From an uncultured Mollicutes bacterium (lineage in GTDB: Bacteria > Bacillota_I > Bacilli_A > Acholeplasmatales > Anaeroplasmataceae): a stretch of 5,895 bases of DNA. A model generated the notes under the pieces. It ran no database searches, had not been told where the DNA came from, and saw nothing but the letters and a program-made list of their open reading frames with translations. A program made the position numbers and the translations under genes. Below are positions 1-5,285 of the stretch, piece after piece (position 1 is the stretch's first letter; every line of letters starts with the position of its first letter). The stretch is taken from positions 1 to 5,895 of the forward strand of contig CALCWU010000238.1 in assembly GCA_937905855.1 (NCBI GenBank), written 5' to 3'.

Positions 1-21
1 GTTGGTGGCGTTAAGGGTTAA
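1..21 (+). CDS. C-terminal end of a probable carbohydrate ABC transporter permease (partial, enters from left)
   Basis: Reading from base 1, the frame encodes V-G-G-V-K-G and stops at TAA (19-21). Sugar ABC permeases of the MalG/LplC/YtcP type very often end in a short tail of the form xG(A/G)VKG directly before the stop, after a conserved 'FxKG' stretch. The six residues match that ending. A permease gene just before a solute-binding protein gene is also a common order in Firmicute sugar transporter operons. The other two frames end as LVALRVNIA* (stop 29-31) and WWR* (stop 12-14) and match nothing I recognise. The identification rests on six residues plus context, so it is suggestive rather than secure. 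If correct, it supplies the transmembrane partner otherwise missing from the window. Confidence 0.6.
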   Translation, partial: VGGVKG

Positions 22-41
22 TATTGCGTAAGCAATTTTAA
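18..41 (+). promoter_or_regulatory. Intercistronic hairpin with GNRA tetraloop upstream of the binding-protein gene
   Basis: Bases 18-21 pair with 38-41, then a T22/T37 mismatch, then 23-27 (ATTGC) pair with 32-36 (GCAAT). The loop is GTAA (28-31), GUAA in RNA, a stable GNRA tetraloop. The stem overlaps the stop codon of the upstream gene. There is no T-tract immediately after the stem; a run of seven T lies at 50-56, too far away for a classical intrinsic terminator. I read it as a possible mRNA processing or 5'-stabilising element for the downstream cistron, or a very weak terminator. The stem is short and A+T-rich, so chance is possible. Confidence 0.4.
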
Positions 42-76
42 TAAAACAATTTTTTTAAAAAGGAAAGGAAAAGAAA

Positions 77-2152
77 ATGAAAAAGAAATTTTTAGGATTA
101 GCATTTGCTGCAGTAGCAGTAGTTGGTCTTTGCTCTTGTGGACCTAAAAATGATGCTAAGGATTCAACAGGTGGAACTTCATCAAACTACTCTGTTGATT
201 TAAGCAAGAACGTAGAATTAAAATTTAATATGGCTTATGGTAATAAGAGCCAAACAATGACTTATCAACAAGCAAACCCGCTTACACTTGCTGATGGTCA
301 ATCAAAGGTAGTTGCTGGACAACTTAAACCAATGTGGAGTTATTTAGCTACTGAATTAAATGCAACCTTCAAGGATGTAACAGTTCAAGATCAAAAGGCT
401 ACTGAAATGATCAAAACTGCATCAGCAACTAACTTTACAGATGCTGATATTTATAGTGGAAATAGTATTGCTTCATCATTAATGAGCTATGGTGCTGAAG
501 GAAAATTCCAAAACTTGAGTAATTTAATTAAACAAGGAAAGCTTCCTAACTTCGCTAATTATCTAAGTGAAAATCCAGCTGTTGAATCAGCAATTACAGC
601 ATATGATGGAAATATTTATCATATTCCATATATTGCTGAGGTTGGAAATTTCGCTCGTGATTTCCATATGCGTGAAACTTGGGTTACAAAATTATTAGAT
701 GGAACTAATCAAACATACGATACAACTACATCTCTTACTACTAAGTATGAGGGTATGTGGGTTGGTGATAATGCAAGAACTGGTAATAATGGTGGAACTG
801 TTACACCTAAGACAGGCGTAAGTATTACTAAGAAAACAAATGAAAACATTATTACATTAATGAATGCATTACCTACAAAGAATGGTGAAACTCTTGCTAA
901 ATGCTTAAAAGATTATATTGCAAGAAACTATGATTATGAAAAAGCATCAGATTTATATTTAGGTGCTAAGGCTGCATACGATATCGATGAATTATGTGCA
1001 TTATTTAGAGTTATTAAGACAAATCCTAAGTTCTTAACTGATGGTAAGGCTGAAAAGGTATATCCATATTTTGCAAGACAATCAAAATATCGTGAGGATT
1101 TATTAAGATTTGCAACTTATTTTGATGGTGTTAGAGTTAATGGATCAGATTCATATGAATCTCGTTGGATGATTGATGAAAATGGTCAATTACAATATAC
1201 TTATTCAACTGAGGATTTCTATAATGTAATTACATATTTATCACAATGGCAGGCTGAAGGCTTAATCCATGATGATATGTATTTATTAACTAACTCATCT
1301 AATTTCCGTACTCAATTATATGGTAGTGATGCTGCTGAAAAGCCTCAATATGGATTTATGACATTTGACTTTACAGCATCAACAACAGCTGATGCTCTAA
1401 ATAGTGATATTGTAGGTGTTTTACCTCCTGTATCTAGAGTAAATGGCGTATGGCAATATTATATTGATAACTCACGTGTTATTAAACCTGATGGATGGGC
1501 AATTAGTGCTGCAACAACTGGTGATAAGCTAGATAGAGCATGCGCATTATTTGATTATATTTTCTCTGAAAAGGGAAGAATTCTTCAAAACTATGGTCTT
1601 CCTAATATGATTGATTCAACTAAGACATTTAAAGGACCAGATGGAAAAGAATATCCTTCATATAATACTTGGACTACTGAAACAGTTAAGACTTGTGGAG
1701 CAAAGGGTGACCTATCAAGCTTCTTAAGAAACTGGATGGGATGCTTAATGCCAATTGGTTATGCAAAGGAAATCGGCTTTGAATATCAATATACTTCTGA
1801 GCGTGGATTTGCTGCATGGAAACTATTACAAGAATCAACAACTAACATTCCAACTTATGCTGGAACTGGAATTAAGGGAACTAACCCTAACTTCTATAAG
1901 CTAGTACCACCAGTATTCTCATTAACTAAGAAGCAAACTGAAGCAATTTCAACAACTACAAAGATTGAAGAGGATGCTACAGTTGAAAATATCTTCAATG
2001 TAATTAGATTTAAAACTGCTGGTAATGCACCAGAGGGTGTTATAGTATTAGATACATATGCTAAGTTTAAGAAGTCATTTGATGATGCTGGACTTGATAC
2101 ATATGTTAAAGCATATCAAGCTGCATATGCAGTAATGAATGCACAAAAGTAA
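77..2152 (+). CDS. Extracellular solute-binding lipoprotein, LplA-like family 1 (sugar ABC transporter)
   Basis: This 691-residue protein is the substrate-capturing subunit of an ABC importer, anchored outside the membrane by a lipid. Residues 1-20 form a lipoprotein signal peptide: KKK, a hydrophobic core, and lipobox L18-C19-S20 before the lipidated C21. A flexible Gly/Ser/Thr linker follows. Family 1 sugar-binding hallmarks are clear: DGNIYHIPY (177-185), MRETWVTKLL (198-207), EGLIHDDMY near 394-402, PDGWAIS (471-477), FDYIFSEKGRILQNYG (492-507), and a C-terminal DDAGLDTYVKAYQAAY segment typical of LplA-type proteins. It is longer than the usual 400-560 residues, and much of the excess appears to lie around residues 208-300, rich in Thr, Asn and Gly. 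The start is supported by purine-rich SD sequence (AGGA at 61-64 and 66-69) about 8 nt upstream and by the signal peptide. The substrate cannot be told from sequence; oligosaccharide is the likely class. Confidence 0.93.
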   Translation: MKKKFLGLAFAAVAVVGLCSCGPKNDAKDSTGGTSSNYSVDLSKNVELKFNMAYGNKSQTMTYQQANPLTLADGQSKVVAGQLKPMWSYLATELNATFKDVTVQDQKATEMIKTASATNFTDADIYSGNSIASSLMSYGAEGKFQNLSNLIKQGKLPNFANYLSENPAVESAITAYDGNIYHIPYIAEVGNFARDFHMRETWVTKLLDGTNQTYDTTTSLTTKYEGMWVGDNARTGNNGGTVTPKTGVSITKKTNENIITLMNALPTKNGETLAKCLKDYIARNYDYEKASDLYLGAKAAYDIDELCALFRVIKTNPKFLTDGKAEKVYPYFARQSKYREDLLRFATYFDGVRVNGSDSYESRWMIDENGQLQYTYSTEDFYNVITYLSQWQAEGLIHDDMYLLTNSSNFRTQLYGSDAAEKPQYGFMTFDFTASTTADALNSDIVGVLPPVSRVNGVWQYYIDNSRVIKPDGWAISAATTGDKLDRACALFDYIFSEKGRILQNYGLPNMIDSTKTFKGPDGKEYPSYNTWTTETVKTCGAKGDLSSFLRNWMGCLMPIGYAKEIGFEYQYTSERGFAAWKLLQESTTNIPTYAGTGIKGTNPNFYKLVPPVFSLTKKQTEAISTTTKIEEDATVENIFNVIRFKTAGNAPEGVIVLDTYAKFKKSFDDAGLDTYVKAYQAAYAVMNAQK

Positions 2153-2171
2153 AATATAATAAAGAGTATTT

Positions 2172-2189
2172 CAGAGATTAAATTCTCTG
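2172..2189 (+). repeat. Short hairpin immediately after the binding-protein gene
   Basis: CAGAGA (2172-2177) is the exact reverse complement of TCTCTG (2184-2189), leaving a six-base loop TTAAAT. It lies 19 nt after the stop codon of the solute-binding protein gene and abuts the much larger hairpin at 2190-2262. No T-tract follows it, so it does not look like a terminator. It may stack on the larger stem and protect the 3' end of the binding-protein message. Confidence 0.55.
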
Positions 2190-2262
2190 GGTGCTCGCAA
2201 GATAAATAGATCTTTTCTCCTTTTCCTCTTCTTTAGGTTAATCTATTTATCTTGCGAGCATC
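2190..2262 (+). promoter_or_regulatory. Large intercistronic stem-loop: 20-bp perfect stem with pyrimidine-only loop
   Basis: Bases 2192-2211 (TGCTCGCAAGATAAATAGAT) are perfectly complementary to 2241-2260. A G·U pair (2191/2261) and a G-C pair (2190/2262) lengthen the stem to 22 bp. The loop (2212-2240) begins with 23 consecutive pyrimidines (2212-2234), including CTCCTTT (2217-2223), which resembles the anti-Shine-Dalgarno tail of 16S rRNA. There is no T-tract after either arm on either strand, so it is not a standard intrinsic terminator. A perfect stem of this length is a plausible RNase III substrate and a barrier to 3' exonucleases, as known for intercistronic hairpins that raise binding-protein mRNA over the rest of a transporter operon. 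It could instead be one copy of a genomic repeat. Confidence 0.75.
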
Positions 2263-2273
2263 ATACAAAATAA

Positions 2274-2280
2274 GAAGGGA
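2274..2280 (+). promoter_or_regulatory. Ribosome binding site of the first 4-TM membrane protein gene, possibly masked by the upstream loop
   Basis: GAAGGGA ends nine bases before the ATG at 2290 and is a normal SD sequence. Bases 2272-2279 (AAGAAGGG) can pair with 2226-2233 (CCTCTTCTT) in the loop of the preceding stem-loop through seven Watson-Crick pairs and one G·U. That pairing would hide this site in a pseudoknot. The SD assignment is firm; masking is inference. Confidence 0.6.
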
Positions 2281-2289
2281 AGTAATAGT

Positions 2290-2847
2290 ATGAATAAAAT
2301 TTTTAAATTTCAAAAGGTAATGTTTGTTTGCTACTTTATAATGCTCATTTTATCTGCAATTTATGCATTATCATTTATGACCGCCTATCAGGATTTATTT
2401 GGTTATGAAAATGTATTAAATGAATCAGTTGCAAATTTTCACACTGAGCTTCAAAAGTACAATAGAGTTATATTTTATTTAACGGTAGTTGGTGCAATAT
2501 CAATAATTCCATTATTTGCACTTGAAATTAATAAAAAGGTTCCAGATAAGATAGCTTTAATAATAATGGGTGCATTTAGTATTGTTTTTTTAATATTTTG
2601 TGTATATGGCATTATAAAAATTCCTGGTTTTATTAAAGAATATCATGAACTTGATTTTAAGTGGCTATGGCTAGAAAATCCAACACTTGATCAGGATTAT
2701 GTATACCAAACTAAAGATTTAACATTTTATTTAGGCTATGCACTTTATTCTGTATCTTTCTTATGTATTATTTTATTTCAAGTAAGTCTATTTGCAAGTC
2801 ATTTTACTTATTTAAAACAAGAAGAAAAGGGTGAGGACAATGCTTAA
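2290..2847 (+). CDS. Unrecognised 4-TM membrane protein in sugar ABC transporter operon
   Basis: This 185-residue protein matches no family I can name. It has four hydrophobic segments at about 10-32, 60-78, 88-111 and 145-169. The basic N-terminus (KIFKFQK), the charged 79-87 loop (EINKKVPDK) and the charged C-terminus (KQEEKGEDN) suggest both ends face the cytoplasm. Two outer loops of about 27 and 33 residues follow; the second is aromatic and acidic (HELDFKWLWLENP, 119-131). There is no signal for an ABC permease EAA loop and no enzymatic motif. The SD GAAGGGA supports this ATG. It lies 137 bp after the binding-protein gene and overlaps the next gene by 8 bp, so the two are probably translationally coupled. 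Its place between binding protein and ATPase suggests an accessory role in the transporter, but function is unknown. Confidence 0.85.
   Translation: MNKIFKFQKVMFVCYFIMLILSAIYALSFMTAYQDLFGYENVLNESVANFHTELQKYNRVIFYLTVVGAISIIPLFALEINKKVPDKIALIIMGAFSIVFLIFCVYGIIKIPGFIKEYHELDFKWLWLENPTLDQDYVYQTKDLTFYLGYALYSVSFLCIILFQVSLFASHFTYLKQEEKGEDNA
2826..2836 (+). promoter_or_regulatory. Ribosome binding site deciding the start of the lysine-rich 4-TM gene
   Basis: AAAGGGTGAGG precedes the ATG at 2840. AAAGGG sits about eight bases ahead of that ATG, a normal distance. An in-frame GTG at 2831 lies inside this same purine stretch, so it would have its SD directly against the start codon and is unlikely to be used. 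This favours ATG 2840 and a 261-residue product. Confidence 0.65.
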
Positions 2848-3625
2848 TAAAGAAAAAATCGAACAAAAATACGCTAAAAAAATAGCTAAGATTAATAAAA
2901 AAATTGATTTATGTAAAGAAAAAGAAGATGTAGTAATCGACGTTACTCTTGAAGAAGCAATAACAAACCTAGATATTAAGGCTTTAAAAAAGCTTGCTGC
3001 ACTTCAAAAGAAATATAAAGATAATCCAATAGAAAAGAATAAGCATAAATTTAATGCGTTACATGATAAATATCTTTATACTAATAAGGCTAAGGCTGCA
3101 AAATTACGTCATAAAATAAAGGTTTACGAGGACTATCAAGCCTTTGAATTATTATCTAAAACTGAAAAAAGAGATAGAAGAACAGATTTATCATTCTATA
3201 GAGCTAATGTTTCTGGTTATTATGTAACTCTTACAATGGTTTTATTTGAAATTATCTATATGATTTTAACGTTATCAATTATGGAACGTAATTATTGGAT
3301 AGGTATAATGATTCTAGTTAATATTGCGTTTTTGTTATTCTTATTTAGCTGTGCAATTAAGATTAAAAATTATAAGAAGAAATTTAGCTTATATTTAATT
3401 GTTTTCAGTATATATTGTATTTTTAGAATCACATTGATTTTAGTACCACTAATGCATATTAATATTGCTGGTGCTTCACTAGTTAAACAAATATTTATTT
3501 ATGGCTTTAATATTTATATGATTATTTTTGGTATTTTAATTGGTGTTACTTCTTATATAAAGGTCTTAAATCAAGAAAAATATATTGCTGCAGGTAAAAT
3601 TTCCTTTAAGCAAATGTCAAAGTAG
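2840..3625 (+). CDS. Unrecognised membrane protein: lysine-rich helical cytosolic N-domain plus 4 TM
   Basis: The 261-residue product (264 if GTG 2831 were used) matches no family I can name. Residues 1 to about 117 are strongly charged and lysine-rich with little hydrophobic sequence, and look mostly helical and possibly coiled-coil (for example KIEQKYAKKIAKINKKID near the N-terminus, KAAKLRHKIKVYEDYQ around 84-99). Four membrane segments follow at about 128-148, 152-174, 183-203 and 217-239, with a basic loop KIKNYKKK (174-181) between the second and third and a basic C-terminus. Positive-inside reasoning places both ends in the cytoplasm. ATG 2840 is preferred because its SD spacing is right. 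The gene overlaps its predecessor by 8 bp and ends 9 bp before the ATPase gene. The cytosolic domain could contact the ATPase, lipid head groups or nucleic acid; none of this can be decided from sequence. Confidence 0.82.
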   Translation: MLNKEKIEQKYAKKIAKINKKIDLCKEKEDVVIDVTLEEAITNLDIKALKKLAALQKKYKDNPIEKNKHKFNALHDKYLYTNKAKAAKLRHKIKVYEDYQAFELLSKTEKRDRRTDLSFYRANVSGYYVTLTMVLFEIIYMILTLSIMERNYWIGIMILVNIAFLLFLFSCAIKIKNYKKKFSLYLIVFSIYCIFRITLILVPLMHINIAGASLVKQIFIYGFNIYMIIFGILIGVTSYIKVLNQEKYIAAGKISFKQMSK

Positions 3626-3630
3626 GGTGA
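3624..3630 (+). promoter_or_regulatory. Ribosome binding site of the ATPase gene, overlapping the preceding stop codon
   Basis: AGGGTGA lies four bases before the ATG at 3635, and its first two bases are the last two of the TAG stop (3623-3625) of the preceding gene. A ribosome finishing that gene would sit on this site, which supports translational coupling. Confidence 0.6.
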
Positions 3631-3634
3631 TAGT

Positions 3635-4747
3635 ATGTCAAAATTAGTTTTAAAGAATATAAATAAAATATATCCAAACGGTTTTCATGCTGTTCACGAT
3701 TTCAATCTAGAAATAAATGATGGTGAATTTATTGTATTAGTTGGTTCATCAGGTTGTGGTAAATCAACAACACTTCGTATGATTGCTGGCCTTGAGGAAA
3801 TAACTAGTGGTGAAATGATTTTGGATGGTGAAATTGTTAATAAGCTTGCTCCGGTTGATAGAGAAGTAGCAATGGTTTTCCAAAATTATGCACTATATTA
3901 TAATATGTCAGTTTATGACAATATGGGCATATCATTAAAGGTTCGTCATGAACAAAAGGATAGAATCCATAGTGCAGTTAAGGAAGCTGCTGAAAGATTT
4001 GATTTAGTTGATTATTTAAATAGATTTCCAGCAAATCTATCTGGTGGACAGCGTCAAAGAGTAGCCCTTGGTAGAACTGTAGTAAGAGAGCCTAAGCTTT
4101 TCTTAATGGATGAGCCATTATCAAATCTAGATGCTAAGCTAAGGGAAAAAACAAGAAGTGAAATTGTAAAGCTTCAAAAGAATTTAAAAACAACAACTAT
4201 TTATGTTACTCATGATCAAATCGAAGCAATGACAATGGCTGATAGAATTATTGTTATGAGTAATGGATATATAATGCAGGTTGGTACACCAAAGGAGCTT
4301 TATAGTGAACCAGACAATCTATTTGTTGCAGGCTTTATCGGAACTCCACCTATGAATTTTCTTGATGGTGTGATTCAAGGCGATAAATTTGTTTCTAATA
4401 ATTATAGCTTACAAATTGCTAATAAGGATCAAGAGATGCTAAAGGCCTATGATGATAAAAAGGTAACACTTGGTGTAAGACCTGAATTTATCGATGCCTC
4501 AGATGCGATGATTATGCAATTTCCAGGTTCTTGTCTAGATTTACCTATTGATTCTAAGGAATTTTTAGGCAAGCATTACTATGTTGATTTAAAATTAAAT
4601 GATAAGATAATTACTGCCAAAATTAATAGTAGAGTTAATGTTGATGTTGATGTGCTTAAGGTTGCAATTAGAATGGATAAGGTGCTTTACTTTGATCCAG
4701 AGACACAATTAAGAATAAAAGGAGATGCTCTAAATGGAAAGAAATAA
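3635..4747 (+). CDS. Sugar ABC transporter ATP-binding protein, MsmX/UgpC/MalK family
   Basis: This 370-residue protein has the usual length for the CUT1 ATPases that energise sugar and glycerol-phosphate importers on the cytoplasmic face. Motifs are intact and in order: Walker A GSSGCGKST (37-45), Q-loop Q83 in VFQNYALY, signature LSGGQRQR (135-142), Walker B LFLMD with catalytic E160, D-loop SNLD (163-166) and switch H193 in YVTHDQ. The segment GTPKELYSEPDNLFVAGFIG (217-236) is diagnostic of this subfamily. From about 245 on is the C-terminal TOBE/regulatory domain, with LGVRPEFID (about 279-287). One departure is Tyr-Asn (89-90) where the family nearly always has Pro-His (ALYPHM). MsmX-type ATPases may serve several transporters in one cell, but the operon position suggests it serves the local one. 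A 14-bp overlap links it to the next gene. Confidence 0.96.
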   Translation: MSKLVLKNINKIYPNGFHAVHDFNLEINDGEFIVLVGSSGCGKSTTLRMIAGLEEITSGEMILDGEIVNKLAPVDREVAMVFQNYALYYNMSVYDNMGISLKVRHEQKDRIHSAVKEAAERFDLVDYLNRFPANLSGGQRQRVALGRTVVREPKLFLMDEPLSNLDAKLREKTRSEIVKLQKNLKTTTIYVTHDQIEAMTMADRIIVMSNGYIMQVGTPKELYSEPDNLFVAGFIGTPPMNFLDGVIQGDKFVSNNYSLQIANKDQEMLKAYDDKKVTLGVRPEFIDASDAMIMQFPGSCLDLPIDSKEFLGKHYYVDLKLNDKIITAKINSRVNVDVDVLKVAIRMDKVLYFDPETQLRIKGDALNGKK

Positions 4748-5267
4748 AAAAGGTTCATTTTGGAGTGGACTAAAAAATGCTTTAGTGAAAATTTTTGTGG
4801 GGATATTGAATTTCCTTAAGAAGCTTGTATTAGATGTTAAGAATAATCCAGCTAAGACCGCTACTAGAGTTGTTGTGTTTACAGCAATTATTCATTTGAT
4901 TTTAAGTAATATTCAGATTAAAACACTAACTGTTTTAGAAAATGAAATTTCAGGATTTGTTATGTTTATGTTTGTTCTTGTTGGCCTTGCTTGCTTATTT
5001 AATGCAGTTAGATTTAAGGATTTAACAATAAGAAAAATAATTTTAACAATAGTAATGCTACTTGCTGTAATTGGCATTGGTTCATATTTAGTATATATTT
5101 ATGTATATTCAATTGGTCATCAAAATCTATTAAAGGCTAGTGAGGTTATGCCAGGAATAATATTAAGCTCTGTAATGCTTGCACTTTATTTATTTGGCTT
5201 AATTGAGACGATTATTGCTGTTGTTATTGCCGCTAAAAATGGCAAAATTAATGAGAAAGTAGAATAA
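4734..5267 (+). CDS. Unrecognised 4-TM membrane protein overlapping the ATPase gene
   Basis: This 177-residue protein matches no family I can name. It begins with KKGSFWSG and a stretch at about 10-35 that could form a basic amphipathic helix lying on the membrane (LKNALVKIFVGILNFLKKL). Four membrane segments follow at about 45-62, 72-91, 102-125 and 139-167. The loop RFKDLTIRK (93-101) between the second and third is basic, as is the C-terminus, so both ends are probably cytoplasmic. The ATG at 4734 has a strong SD, AAAGGAG (4718-4724), nine bases upstream and inside the ATPase gene. The reading frame overlaps that gene by 14 bp, which suggests translational coupling. Its topology resembles the two membrane proteins upstream of the ATPase gene, but no close sequence similarity is visible. 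An accessory role in the transporter is an inference from position. Confidence 0.85.
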   Translation: MERNKKGSFWSGLKNALVKIFVGILNFLKKLVLDVKNNPAKTATRVVVFTAIIHLILSNIQIKTLTVLENEISGFVMFMFVLVGLACLFNAVRFKDLTIRKIILTIVMLLAVIGIGSYLVYIYVYSIGHQNLLKASEVMPGIILSSVMLALYLFGLIETIIAVVIAAKNGKINEKVE

Positions 5268-5285
5268 AAAGAAATGAGGGATAAT

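Noticed and set aside
17..29. A 13-base repeat, GTTAATATTGCGT, at 17-29 and again at 3317-3329.
   Set aside because: The second copy is inside a coding region and encodes part of a membrane segment. A single A+T-rich 13-mer match has no further support.
2155..2160. Perfect TATAAT hexamer just after the binding-protein stop codon, as a possible promoter for the downstream genes.
   Set aside because: No TTGACA-like hexamer lies 16-18 bases upstream and there is no extended -10 TG. In DNA this A+T-rich such hexamers arise often by chance.
2190..2275. Large stem-loop as an intrinsic transcription terminator.
   Set aside because: The sequence after the stem is TCATACAAAATAAG, with no T-tract, and the reverse strand also lacks one.
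2831..2839. GTG at 2831 as the start of the lysine-rich membrane protein.
   Set aside because: It lies within the SD sequence itself, with no room for spacing, whereas ATG 2840 is well placed.
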